NCBI GenBank assembly: GCA_964293305.1
Contig: CAXYYO010000005.1
Location: 49,503-113,502, forward strand
Reading direction: 5' to 3'
DNA length: 64,000 bases
From: CALAGJ01 sp964293305
GTDB taxonomy: Bacteria; Bacteroidota; Bacteroidia; Chitinophagales; Chitinophagaceae
Within the stretch, counting starts at the first letter, position 1, and each line of letters starts with the position of its first letter. The position numbers were made by a program, and so were the translations under genes. Below, one piece after another: positions 52,277-61,559 of this stretch. Under the pieces are notes generated by a model. That model had not been told where the DNA came from. It saw only the letters and a list, made by a program, of their open reading frames with translations, and searched no databases.

Positions 52277-52748
52277 TGCATTCACTTGTAAAGCGGTAAA
52301 GATATGTTTTAGTATAAAAGTCATTAACCAATAATAGATTACTAAGTGAGCATTGAATAAAACATATACATTTTTTTCGGAAACAACTTTGCCGCAATAT
52401 CCTCAGCCATTCCCACCATTCATTGAAAGAGTTTTTTAAAGTATTTTTGTACGTGTCTCTACTGGCAGGCTTTACACCACAAGTCCTCTCCACTCCTGCG
52501 TAGTGGCTCTAGGCTTTTCGATCCAAATAAAGCAAAGCGAAATTCACGACAAAGTCAACTGCAAATTCTGAGTTCAAAAGATGCCGGAAAATTGAAGGCT
52601 TTGACTTTTCTGACAGAAGCAGGTGCATAAGAGAACTGCCTTTTCCTCATTTGCCGATGGGCAGACAAAAAAATTCCTACCAACTCCAACCCATATTGAA
52701 TAACCCCCTAAGCATACATTCTACTATCTTTCCCGCCAAACGATATAG
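52277..52748. other. Intergenic region, 472 bases, partly unexplained
   Basis: It lies between divergent aroQ and the permease gene. The part 52450-52680 is richer in G and C than its surroundings and has fragments that read like old coding sequence in several frames, but no frame stays open or looks like a known family. A TATCTTTC at 52725-52732 lies 16 bases before the permease start and may be its -7 element. Confidence 0.4.
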
Positions 52749-54176
52749 ATGAGCAATACAAACACTGATTTTAAACCATCCTTAGGCCTGTGGGATGCTA
52801 CAATGATAGTAAGTGGTAGTATGATTGGCAGTGGCATTTTTATTGTAAGTGCAGATATGCTCAAAGATGTGGGCGGTGCGGGGTGGCTGATAGCTGCTTG
52901 GGTTATTACAGGCTTTATGACCATAACAGCAGCACTAAGCTATGGTGAGTTAAGTAGTATGTTTCCCAAAGCGGGTGGGCAGTATGTGTATCTACGGGAA
53001 GCTTATAACCCATTGATTGGGTTTATGTATGGATGGAGTTTTTTTTCAGTAATTCAAACGGGCACCATTGCAGCAGTAGGTGTAGCATTTAGCAAATTTG
53101 CTGCATATCTTTTTCCAACGCTCAGCGAAAAAAATATTCTTTTTTCGGTAGGAAATTTTTCAATAAGTGCTGCACAAATTGTAGCTATACTGCTCATAGT
53201 TTTGCTTACCTACTCTAATACAAGAGGTATAAAAGGTGGGCAGATAATACAAAATGTATTTACAACAACAAAACTTATAGCCACATTTGGATTGATAGTG
53301 TTTGGATTTTTGCTAGCCGCAGATGCTGACATTTGGCATGCCAACTGGAGTAATGCTTGGCAAATGCAACAGCACAGCAGCCGCACTGGAGGCCCGGACA
53401 CAGATAGTTGGAATCTTATAAGTGGTATTGGAATGGCTGGGGTACTTGCATCTGCTTTGGTGGGCTCCATATTTAGCAGCGATAGCTGGAATAATGTAAC
53501 TTTTATAGCAGGGGAAATAAAAAATCCAAAAAAGAATATTGGGCTTAGCCTTTTTTTGGGCACCCTTATCGTAAGCATTATTTATATATCCTGTAATCTG
53601 ATGTATTTGGCAGTACTACCCCTGCACGATATTGCATTTGCGCCGGAAAATCGGGTGGCCGTATCTGCATCCACCGTCATTTTTGGTGCTAGTGGCACAT
53701 TTATAATAGCCGTACTTCTTATGGTATCCACATTTGGATGTAATAATGGTTTAATACTGGCTGGTGCCAGGGTTTATTATACTATGGCGCAGGATGGGTT
53801 ATTTTTTAAACGAACTGCACAGCTCAATAGTAAATCTGTACCCTCTTTTGGCCTGTGGATACAGTGTGCTGTAGCAGCCCTACTATGCCTCAGTGGTAAG
53901 TATGGAGATCTACTGGATATGGTGGCATTTGTGGTCGTTATCTTTTACATTCTTACCATTATTGGCATATTCATACTCCGCAAAAAAATGCCTGATGCTG
54001 AGCGGCCCTACAAAGCATTTGGCTATCCTGTACTACCTATAATTTATCTGATACTTGCAGGCATATTTTGTATAAGCCTCATTATAGCAAAACCAGACTA
54101 TGCAGGTTGGGGTTTGGGCATTACACTGCTCGGCATACCCCTATATTTTATAGCTAAAAAAGGTAAAAAAGGATAG
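52749..54176 (+). CDS. APC-family amino acid permease
   Basis: 475 residues with about 12 hydrophobic helices. The first helix carries the unwound substrate motif GSMIGSGIFIVSADML, followed by GGAGWLIAAWVITGF and SYGELSSMFPKAGGQYVYLREAY, all standard for the amino acid-polyamine-organocation family. It probably exchanges or imports amino acids; the substrate cannot be named. It has its own promoter candidate (TATCTTTC) and no clear terminator behind it. Confidence 0.92.
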   Translation: MSNTNTDFKPSLGLWDATMIVSGSMIGSGIFIVSADMLKDVGGAGWLIAAWVITGFMTITAALSYGELSSMFPKAGGQYVYLREAYNPLIGFMYGWSFFSVIQTGTIAAVGVAFSKFAAYLFPTLSEKNILFSVGNFSISAAQIVAILLIVLLTYSNTRGIKGGQIIQNVFTTTKLIATFGLIVFGFLLAADADIWHANWSNAWQMQQHSSRTGGPDTDSWNLISGIGMAGVLASALVGSIFSSDSWNNVTFIAGEIKNPKKNIGLSLFLGTLIVSIIYISCNLMYLAVLPLHDIAFAPENRVAVSASTVIFGASGTFIIAVLLMVSTFGCNNGLILAGARVYYTMAQDGLFFKRTAQLNSKSVPSFGLWIQCAVAALLCLSGKYGDLLDMVAFVVVIFYILTIIGIFILRKKMPDAERPYKAFGYPVLPIIYLILAGIFCISLIIAKPDYAGWGLGITLLGIPLYFIAKKGKKG

Positions 54177-54764
54177 AAAATTGTTTGGTTTTTTGGGTGA
54201 TGCGGGAAAGCATAATGAAGTCTCAACCTTTTTTGATGAAGCCATTAAATTATGGATACAATCGAAATGGTCAAGTACTTTTTTTAGACTTTGATCAAAT
54301 CAGAAATTGTAAGCAAAAATTACATACACTGGTGGCACAATTGCAAAACTTTTACCATTCATTTATATTAGCCAAAACTCATATACACTAGACTGAGTAA
54401 TTATTCCAAAGACAATGATTTAGGAAGTTAATAAGCAGTTTATATTATTTATACGCATTTTGACAATTGGTAATTTAATTGGGCTTCTGCTTTATTTTTT
54501 TGAACTTTATTGATGGACAGTTACTATGATTTTTAATTAGCCTTTAGACTAATCTTAATGTTTATATTTGAAAACCCTAAATTTTTACAAGAGCCAACAT
54601 TTATACACATAGCCAAAACCAGCGTATAAAGCAAATCATTACAATTATTTAGGTAAGTATAATCAAGATTTTGACCATCAGTCTATCAGCTGCTATGGCT
54701 CATTACATAATTGAAAAAATTACTGACAATCATATTCTAAGACAGAACTAGAATTAGGTTATAA
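54177..54764. other. Intergenic region, 588 bases
   Basis: An open frame of 68 codons (54185-54391) begins directly after the permease gene, but it matches nothing I know, and another frame over the same bases also reads protein-like for about 30 codons before a stop. This may be a decayed gene. From 54400 on the DNA is AT-rich with stops in all frames. No RNA gene or terminator was recognised. Confidence 0.4.
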
Positions 54765-55469
54765 TCATTCTCCATTCTTTCCCTCATACCAATCAATAAA
54801 ATCCTGCATTAAAAATGGGTGCCAACTATTTTTTTGTGGATTATATATTTCCAATGCAGTGGGAGCCGCTTCCATTTTATAATGAAACTTTGTATATACT
54901 TCAGCAATATAGCCTGGATAAAAATAGGCGGCACCTTCTGCTATGGCATATTCAATTTTGCAGAGTAGTAAATATTTGCCTGGACTATACTTTGCATAAT
55001 CCGGGTCATAAAATGTTTTGATACCGGCAAAACTTTCTAACCCTTTATCAAACACACCCGCAGCTATCAGTAAGTTATCATGTCTTAATTCCATTAACCA
55101 ACTATCATAAATATTTATATAATCATCATTAATACTCATAGACATTAAATTATCTTTTACTGAGGGGGCAGCGTCAAAACGTATATAATTCCTATATTTT
55201 GTATAAAGATTTTCTAATGTGGCGGTAAGCATTAATGGTGCTACATGTGTAGTAAATCCTTGATTTCTTTTAGCTATTTGTTCCTGCTTTTTTGTGCGGT
55301 GAAATTTTTTTAGATTATAGCGAATCCAGTGTACAGGAAAAAAATCCCCAGCATGCTCCACATAACCGGTGGTAAAAATAGTTTGTCCCATTCTATACCA
55401 TCCTTTCTTAAGGTATTCATCCAATGCAAAACCATATAAATTTATAGGTGTATCAACTGAATAAAACAT
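54765..55469 (-). CDS. Arginyl-tRNA--protein transferase-like (ATE/Bpt) protein
   Basis: 234 residues. The C-terminal ATE-type GNAT fold is recognisable: LKKGWYRMGQTIFTTGYVEH near the start, SWLMELRHDNLLIAAGVFDK, YDPDYAKYSPGKYLLLCKIE and AYFYPGYIAEVYTKFHYKM. By family such enzymes transfer an amino acid from tRNA to the N-terminus of proteins for degradation. The N-terminal Cys cluster of classic ATE enzymes (C-x-x-C and C-C) is missing; only one Cys is present. The serine hydrolase gene lies three bases upstream, so they form one unit. Confidence 0.75.
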   Translation of the reverse strand: MFYSVDTPINLYGFALDEYLKKGWYRMGQTIFTTGYVEHAGDFFPVHWIRYNLKKFHRTKKQEQIAKRNQGFTTHVAPLMLTATLENLYTKYRNYIRFDAAPSVKDNLMSMSINDDYINIYDSWLMELRHDNLLIAAGVFDKGLESFAGIKTFYDPDYAKYSPGKYLLLCKIEYAIAEGAAYFYPGYIAEVYTKFHYKMEAAPTALEIYNPQKNSWHPFLMQDFIDWYEGKNGE

Positions 55470-55472
55470 GCT

Positions 55473-56864
55473 TTAGGATTTAATACCCAGTGCTGGAAAA
55501 AGTTGTTGTAAAAATTTGTGCTCATCCCAACTATTTCCTCCAAGTCTTACCACAACGAGCTGTTGAGATGGGATAATGATAATACGTTGACCTTTATAGC
55601 CATCAGCACAAATCAAATCCGGCGGTGCTTCCTGATAAATTCTTTTTGTACAGGAAGTATCAGTATAACCATTCAACCAAAACTGATAACCATAATGTTT
55701 CTGTGGGTCTGATGGTGCAGGTCTTGATACAGCAGATAGCCAACCTTCCGGCAAAATTTGTTGCCCTCCTGCATATCCATTATTACAATATAATAAACCA
55801 AACCGGGCATAGTCTCTTGCACTTGCATACACATAAGAACTACCCACATAAGTACCCGCAGCATCAGGTTCTAACAGGGTATAATACATACCTATTTTGT
55901 GGAATAATGCCTGATAGGGAAAGGCAAACCAATCATCACCTTTCTTTTGCCTCATCAACCTACAAAGCATATTGGTATTTCCACTGGTATAGCTAAAAAA
56001 GCTACCGGGTTTATATTTCAGCAAATGAGTAGCAGTATAAGCACCCATATCCGCTTTGCGGAATAACATATTCGTAACGCTACTAGACTTGGCATAATCT
56101 TCTAAAAAATCAAGCCCACTACTTTGATGTAAAAGATTTTCAATGGTTATATTTCTCCTTTCATCATTAGCCCATTCTTTAAACCCTACGGGTGATTGTA
56201 CATTCAATTCATTTGCTTTTGTCATAATGCCAATCAGGGTAGCAGTAATACTTTTAGCCATGCTCCAGCCCAAAAGTTTTGTATTTATATCAATACCATT
56301 TGCATATTTTTCAGCTATAATTTGGTTCTTATAAACAACCATCAATGCATAAGTATTTGAAGGAGTATTTTCCCATGTTTCCTGCATTACGCCCATACAA
56401 ATATTTCCCACTACATCATAATTCACACCAGCTACTACACTGTCAGAAACAAGATTACCTAACGGCCAGGGAATTGTATCCGTATTGATAGGAGATGATA
56501 CAGGTATTGTAAAGGTCTGATTTCTAATTTCAGCTTCACTGTATTCACTAACGAGTGTGGCACCCAATCCTTTTCTATAGATAGCTTTTTGTTTTGCCAT
56601 GCCCCATACAGACGCCGTTACACTGGAATCTGTATAATCCACTTTGCAAGTGGCAAGTTGCATAAGTTTTTCAGATAAATCTTTTGACGATATATCATCT
56701 TCCGTACGCTGCGATACAAATAGGCCACTACACATCAGCTTGGCACTATAGCCTGTAAGAATGGGAAATGAAGTCCAGCAATAATATATTCCATAGGCCA
56801 GTGCTCCGGCCAATAGCAACAAAATGAAACGCAATATTTTTTTTGGCATCCTACTTTTTTGCAA
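55473..56864 (-). CDS. Serine hydrolase, class C beta-lactamase family
   Basis: 463 residues with an N-terminal membrane anchor or signal (ILRFILLLLAGALAYGIYYC). The S-x-x-K nucleophile motif is Ser201-Met-Ala-Lys204 in LLGWSMAKSITATLIG. The Tyr motif appears as FSYTSGNTNMLCR, and the family block ARDYARFGLLYCNNG is clear. By family these are periplasmic peptidases or esterases, and few are true beta-lactamases. Start at 56864; 56849 is possible. It is followed after three bases by the ATE-like gene; a functional link is not evident. Confidence 0.88.
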   Translation of the reverse strand: MQKSRMPKKILRFILLLLAGALAYGIYYCWTSFPILTGYSAKLMCSGLFVSQRTEDDISSKDLSEKLMQLATCKVDYTDSSVTASVWGMAKQKAIYRKGLGATLVSEYSEAEIRNQTFTIPVSSPINTDTIPWPLGNLVSDSVVAGVNYDVVGNICMGVMQETWENTPSNTYALMVVYKNQIIAEKYANGIDINTKLLGWSMAKSITATLIGIMTKANELNVQSPVGFKEWANDERRNITIENLLHQSSGLDFLEDYAKSSSVTNMLFRKADMGAYTATHLLKYKPGSFFSYTSGNTNMLCRLMRQKKGDDWFAFPYQALFHKIGMYYTLLEPDAAGTYVGSSYVYASARDYARFGLLYCNNGYAGGQQILPEGWLSAVSRPAPSDPQKHYGYQFWLNGYTDTSCTKRIYQEAPPDLICADGYKGQRIIIIPSQQLVVVRLGGNSWDEHKFLQQLFPALGIKS

Positions 56865-56969
56865 TAATAAATATAGGAAAGGATATTATCATCATTGCTT
56901 ACAATAGTTTGATTGGAGCATATTGGTAGTATGAAAAATGTGAAAACGAAAACGCATCAATTGTACCTA

Positions 56970-56977
56970 TACATTTG
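56970..56977 (+). promoter_or_regulatory. Putative -7 element (TACATTTG) before aroC
   Basis: TACATTTG fits the Bacteroidota TAnnTTTG consensus and lies 38 bases before the aroC ATG. No clear -33 TTTG was found at the right distance. Confidence 0.4.
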
Positions 56978-57015
56978 TACTGTAGCAATTGCAAAATTGG
57001 TTTAATATTTTTTAC

Positions 57016-57987
57016 ATGAATACATTAGGAACGAATTTCAGGGTGCATATTTTTGGGGAATCGCATGGCCCTGCGGTAGGTATTTTGATAGATGGAGTAC
57101 CTCCCGGCATTGCACTACAAGCAGATGATTTTATGGTAGATATTAACCGCCGCAAAGGTGGCATGCAGAAAGGCACAACGCCACGTCAGGAATCAGATAT
57201 GCCTATTTTTCAAACAGGCGTTTTCAATGGCTTTACCACTGGGGCACCACTAACTATCATCTTTGAAAATAATAACACACGTAGCTCAGATTATGAAAAA
57301 CTACGTGCAATACCAAGACCCGGACATGCAGATTTTGTAGCACATGAAAAATTCAAGGGATTTGAAGATTATCGTGGTGGTGGACACTTTAGCGGTAGGC
57401 TTACAGTATGCTTAGTAGCGGCTGGGGTTTTAGCAAAAAAAATAATTACACCCATGCTTGTTGAATCTGTTATTGATGAAATAGGTGGCGAAAAAGATAT
57501 AAATATCGGCTTACAAAAAGCAATAGATGCAAAAGACAGTATTGGTGGTATTGTATCCTGTAAAGTGAGCAATATGCCTCATGGTTTAGGCGAACCTTTT
57601 TTTAATAGTGTTGAATCAATGCTTGCGCATGCTGTATTTAGTATTCCTGCTGTAAAAGGAATAGAATTTGGGGCTGGTTTTGCTGCCGCAAAAATGTATG
57701 GGTCAGATCATAACGATGCCATTATTGATGTGGATGGTAATACTGCCACAAATCATGCAGGAGGTATAATAGGCGGCATCACAAATGGGAATGATATACT
57801 TTTTAAAGTTGCCATAAAGCCTACAAGTAGTACACCAAAGGAACAAAATAGTCTGAATATTGAAACAGGTCAGGTAGAATCTTTTAGTATTAAAGGGCGA
57901 CACGATTTATGTATAGCACTTCGGGTTCCGGTAGTGCTTGAGGCTGTAACAGCAATAGTTTTAGCAGATCTCATGATGTATAAATAA
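57016..57987 (+). CDS. aroC: Chorismate synthase
   Basis: 323 residues from the ATG at 57016; an in-frame earlier start at 56989 adds nine residues not found in the family. Signature blocks: TNFRVHIFGESHGPAVGILI, RRKGGMQKGTTPRQESD, PRPGHADFVAHEKFKGFEDY followed by RGGGHFSGRLT, and NHAGGIIGGITNGNDI. It makes chorismate from EPSP using reduced FMN, the last common step of aromatic amino acid synthesis. It is slightly shorter than many AroC proteins (about 350) but no core motif is missing. Convergent with the acylase gene. Confidence 0.96.
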   Translation: MNTLGTNFRVHIFGESHGPAVGILIDGVPPGIALQADDFMVDINRRKGGMQKGTTPRQESDMPIFQTGVFNGFTTGAPLTIIFENNNTRSSDYEKLRAIPRPGHADFVAHEKFKGFEDYRGGGHFSGRLTVCLVAAGVLAKKIITPMLVESVIDEIGGEKDINIGLQKAIDAKDSIGGIVSCKVSNMPHGLGEPFFNSVESMLAHAVFSIPAVKGIEFGAGFAAAKMYGSDHNDAIIDVDGNTATNHAGGIIGGITNGNDILFKVAIKPTSSTPKEQNSLNIETGQVESFSIKGRHDLCIALRVPVVLEAVTAIVLADLMMYK

Positions 57988-58047
57988 CCAAAGGGATATA
58001 CTCCATATTTATCATCTTAAAGTAAGGCCGCACAATAAAAAAAGGGA

Positions 58048-60108
58048 TTATTCTCCGGGATGATAAACCCTTTCACTGTGTGCATACACCCATTTTTTAT
58101 CCAAAGACATAGGTTTTGTTTTCTGAGCAAGATACAGAGGTACTTGGTCATCAAAATGTTTGCTTTCAGTATGAGATGATGTGCCATACATATTTACAGT
58201 TTCTATTTGCGGCAGTCCATTTTTCGCAAAGCGAATAAACATAATATATCCATCGCCACCCACAGATTTTAGCATGCCATTTTTATAAGGTTCGTTCCAC
58301 TGTGGCGATAGCACATCCCTAATGCCACCAAGTGGAAAAGCCTCAGTCCCCCGCACTAATTTTTGCACTTCTCCCAATGTAATATTTGTTGTACCAAAAT
58401 TTTTCATGAAGTAATCTTGCACATATTTTAAACCCTCCACACAGGCAGATTCAGTAAGCGTATACTCGTCAAATTTACTACGTGATTGAGACAGAAAATA
58501 ATTGGAAAGCATCATAAAAATAGCGGCCCCTTTGCTTTCTACTCCAGTATTTTTATCCCATGTTTTTAATGTGGTAATCATTGCGCCCAGCGCAATATAT
58601 TTTGCTTCGTCCAGCATAAATAAGGTATCCGTTTTTATGAAGTATTGAAGTGTAGCAGGCAGTGCTTTATCAAATTTTATTTGCTTCAGATTGTCAAAAC
58701 TTATTTTGTCTTTTGGCATAAGTTCCAAAAGCCTTTTACTTCTGTTATTATGCCAGTTTTCCCATCCATCAGTTACAGGATAATTTTTGGCAGATAAATT
58801 ATCTGTGGCATCTGTAGCATAAAATGAAGCGTGGTTTGTATTAAATAAAAAACCCGAAGAAGGGTTGATATATTGTGGTAATTGCTCCAATGCTCTAAAA
58901 CTGGTCCATAATGTAGAATCTGAAGTGCCAGGCAAAGTTTTCTTCCAATCAAAATTTTTATTACGCACAGGCATCAATGCATTGTTGATATAAAATATAG
59001 TATCCCTATTATCTGCATACATGATGTTAAACATGCTGAGCTCCTGCATCTGTAATGCCTTGTAAAATGAAGCAAAGTTTTCTGCTTTATTCATATAGTA
59101 CCATTGCTGCAAAGCACCAATTACCTGATTAGCACCCAGCCTGATTGAAAAGCAACCTTGCTTATTTTTCATAGTAGCACCATATACACTCCAGTATATT
59201 TTTTTTGTAATTGCAATAGGAACACCTTTTACATGGAGTTTTATTTTTTTAATTTCAAAATCTTTCCATGCACCGTTATACCAATATTGATCTTCATTAC
59301 TTGGATTGATACGGAGTTGAAAAATATCTGTTCTATCGCAATAATTTACAGTATGAGCCCAGCCCAAATGTTCATTTACACCATGTAAGATTACCGGCCC
59401 ACCTGCCAGTAATCCTCCTAATACATTCAGTCCTTCTTCACTACAAATATGCGCTTCATAAAAAGCCTGCGAACCGGTATTGGGCTGGTGGGCATTTACA
59501 AGTAGCATGGCTTCGCCGGATGTACTTTTGCTGCCATGTATGGCAATAGAATTGCTGCCTTTGTCATCATTAAAACCTGGTGCCGGAGTTACGTTGTTGT
59601 TAAAAATTTTGGTAAGGGGTTCTGCAGCTCCATTAAATATTGTAAGTGCCAATACGGAAGATGCTATATACTCTTTTACTGTAGCTGGAAACAAATCTTT
59701 ATGCAATACTTCTTTGGGATGCTTTGCAGCATAGTCATTTACACCCTGCACATAGCCTTCCGCTACTTTAAGAAATTGAGGTGTTAGGGTATGCCATCTT
59801 TCTTCCGTAATTTCCATACAGCGAAAGAGTGCAAAAGCATAATCACCCGCCGCTCCTTCCTTACCTTTTACCCCACCCATTAAATTTTTTGCGGGCAAAA
59901 AAACTTCTTGGATACTGTTGAAATCATCTTCACAATAGGCATAAGCAAGACCATAAGATACGGCTGCATCGGTTGGTGCATATATATGCGGCACGCCAAA
60001 AGAATCTCTTACAATATCAATAGTAGACGGGTCAATTTGTGCATATACATTTTGATGAATTATAAAGAGGTAAAAAATACAAATGACACGCTTAATTTTT
60101 CTATCCAT
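58048..60108 (-). CDS. Penicillin acylase-family N-terminal nucleophile hydrolase
   Basis: 686 residues. A signal peptide (about 1-23, ending VYA) is followed by DIVRDSFGVPHIYAPTD, the usual start of the alpha chain. The self-processing site is at Gly184-Ser185 in DDKGSNSIAIHG, where Ser185 becomes the catalytic N-terminal residue of the beta chain. Further blocks are AMLLVNAHQPN, GWAHTVNYCDRTD and LFNTNHASFY. By family it cleaves amide bonds of acylated compounds in the periplasm, such as N-acyl homoserine lactones or beta-lactams; the true substrate is unknown. A loose inverted repeat lies just before its start. Confidence 0.93.
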   Translation of the reverse strand: MDRKIKRVICIFYLFIIHQNVYAQIDPSTIDIVRDSFGVPHIYAPTDAAVSYGLAYAYCEDDFNSIQEVFLPAKNLMGGVKGKEGAAGDYAFALFRCMEITEERWHTLTPQFLKVAEGYVQGVNDYAAKHPKEVLHKDLFPATVKEYIASSVLALTIFNGAAEPLTKIFNNNVTPAPGFNDDKGSNSIAIHGSKSTSGEAMLLVNAHQPNTGSQAFYEAHICSEEGLNVLGGLLAGGPVILHGVNEHLGWAHTVNYCDRTDIFQLRINPSNEDQYWYNGAWKDFEIKKIKLHVKGVPIAITKKIYWSVYGATMKNKQGCFSIRLGANQVIGALQQWYYMNKAENFASFYKALQMQELSMFNIMYADNRDTIFYINNALMPVRNKNFDWKKTLPGTSDSTLWTSFRALEQLPQYINPSSGFLFNTNHASFYATDATDNLSAKNYPVTDGWENWHNNRSKRLLELMPKDKISFDNLKQIKFDKALPATLQYFIKTDTLFMLDEAKYIALGAMITTLKTWDKNTGVESKGAAIFMMLSNYFLSQSRSKFDEYTLTESACVEGLKYVQDYFMKNFGTTNITLGEVQKLVRGTEAFPLGGIRDVLSPQWNEPYKNGMLKSVGGDGYIMFIRFAKNGLPQIETVNMYGTSSHTESKHFDDQVPLYLAQKTKPMSLDKKWVYAHSERVYHPGE

Positions 60109-60117
60109 AATTTACTG

Positions 60118-60153
60118 TATAGGTTGGATATTACTTTATAGACCCAATCTATA
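60118..60153. repeat. Imperfect inverted repeat upstream of the acylase gene
   Basis: Arms TATAGGTTGG (60118-60127) and CCAATCTATA (60144-60153) pair with one mismatch around a 16-base spacer, ten bases before the acylase start codon. It could be an operator or an mRNA hairpin. Confidence 0.35.
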
Positions 60154-60198
60154 ACAACAATAGTAAGTCTTTATAACAAAAGTGTAAAAAAGGAATTT

Positions 60199-60405
60199 TT
60201 ATTTCACTTCCTCATAATCAATATAGTCCCCACCAGGATCAGTAGTCTTTTGTGTAGTGTTAGTAGTAGGTGGCTGTTGGGTCTGCTCCTGCATATTTTT
60301 AATTTTTGCTCTTACCTCCTTTGTAGTTTTAGAAACGGGTATGATAAAATCAAAGATGAGTTTATACAGAAAATAAATCAGTAAGCCATATAAAATAACT
60401 TTCAT
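60199..60405 (-). CDS. DUF4834 family small membrane protein
   Basis: 68 residues: one N-terminal hydrophobic helix (VILYGLLIYFLYKLIFDFII), a charged segment (VRAKIKNMQEQ), a Gln/Thr/Pro-rich linker, and an acidic end GGDYIDYEEVK. This pattern matches DUF4834, a short Bacteroidota family of unknown function. It lies between the transketolase and acylase genes on the same strand. Confidence 0.8.
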   Translation of the reverse strand: MKVILYGLLIYFLYKLIFDFIIPVSKTTKEVRAKIKNMQEQTQQPPTTNTTQKTTDPGGDYIDYEEVK

Positions 60406-60418
60406 AATGCAAATGTAT

Positions 60419-60450
60419 ATAGCACTGCTACAAAACAGTGCTATTTTTTA
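60419..60450. terminator. Hairpin with T-rich tail between transketolase and DUF4834 genes
   Basis: Perfect nine-base arms ATAGCACTG / CAGTGCTAT enclose CTACAAAA and are followed on the plus strand by TTTTTTATTT. No plus-strand gene leads into it. On the minus strand it lies 45 bases after the transketolase stop, where it may act as a terminator or attenuator with a weak tail. Confidence 0.5.
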
Positions 60451-60489
60451 TTTAAAAAATGATAAAGTTGATATGAATGGTTTGATCTG

Positions 60490-61332
60490 CTAATAATCTC
60501 CCATGGTTTCGGCCACCTGTTGTAGTGCGCTGGCTAATTGTGCATCGTTTGGTGCTATACCATGCCATTCGTGGCTGCCTTCCATAAAGTCGATGCCTTT
60601 TCCCATTTCTGTTTTCATTAATATCATGATGGGCTTTCCCTGACCAGTCATTGATTTAGCCTTTTCCAATGTAGCTACCATTTCTCCCATATTATTTCCA
60701 TTGCAGGTGAGCGTAAGCCAGCCAAATACAGAAAATTTTTCTTCTAAATTGCCGAGGTTCATTACTTTATTCGTAGGCCCGTCAATTTGCTGTCCATTCC
60801 AATCTACAGTGGCTATATAGTTGTCCACTTTATGGTGTGCTGCACTTAGTACGGCTTCCCATATCTGTCCTTCCTGAAGCTCCCCATCACCATGAAGGGA
60901 GTAAACTATACGATCATCATTATTCAATTTTTTTGTAAGGGCTGCCCCAATGGCCACACTCATACCCTGACCAAGAGATCCACTGGCTATGCGTACCCCA
61001 GGCAAATGCTCATGCGTAGTAGGGTGCCCTTGTAAGCGTGAATTGAGTTTGCGAAAAGTAGCCAATTCAGATACTTCAAAATAACCACTTCGAGCAAGCA
61101 CAGCATAAAATACTGGTGATATATGTCCATTACTTAGAAAAAATAAATCTTCGCTGGTGCCATCCATAGAAAAGGCAGATGGATTGTGCTTCATTATGTG
61201 GAAATACAATGCAGTTAAATAATCTGTACAACCTAATGAACCACCTGGATGGCCACTTTGCACAGCATGTACCATTCTTACTATATCCCTTCTAACCTGT
61301 GAAGCAATTTTTTCTAATTCAGCAATTTCCAT
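60490..61332 (-). CDS. Transketolase, N-terminal (TPP-binding) subunit
   Basis: 280 residues, matching the N-terminal half of transketolase as used in split two-gene forms. Motifs: MVHAVQSGHPGGSLGCTDYL, LSNGHISPVFYAVLARSGYF, ASGSLGQGMSVAIGAAL, and the TPP/Mg motif GDGELQEGQIWEAVLSAAHH then VDWNGQQIDG. It needs the pyrimidine-binding partner subunit to work. In most split cases the partner gene follows directly, but here DUF4834 and an acylase follow, and no partner is present anywhere in the window. Confidence 0.93.
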   Translation of the reverse strand: MEIAELEKIASQVRRDIVRMVHAVQSGHPGGSLGCTDYLTALYFHIMKHNPSAFSMDGTSEDLFFLSNGHISPVFYAVLARSGYFEVSELATFRKLNSRLQGHPTTHEHLPGVRIASGSLGQGMSVAIGAALTKKLNNDDRIVYSLHGDGELQEGQIWEAVLSAAHHKVDNYIATVDWNGQQIDGPTNKVMNLGNLEEKFSVFGWLTLTCNGNNMGEMVATLEKAKSMTGQGKPIMILMKTEMGKGIDFMEGSHEWHGIAPNDAQLASALQQVAETMGDY

Positions 61333-61559
61333 TAAATAAAAAATTTTCGCAAAGCTAAGAGTTCGGTTTTATTACCAAAATCAAAATAGTGAATGGGGGA
61401 GCTACTCAAGTATTTAGTCCTCCATTAAAAGCCAATTTTTGCTATAATACCAATAAATAAGGTCAATTTTTGCTTAATATAATTGCCAGAAAAGTGTAAT
61501 TTTTACTACTAAGCTGTAAGTTGCATAATCTGTTAGGTAATCAAAAACACAGCAACCAG

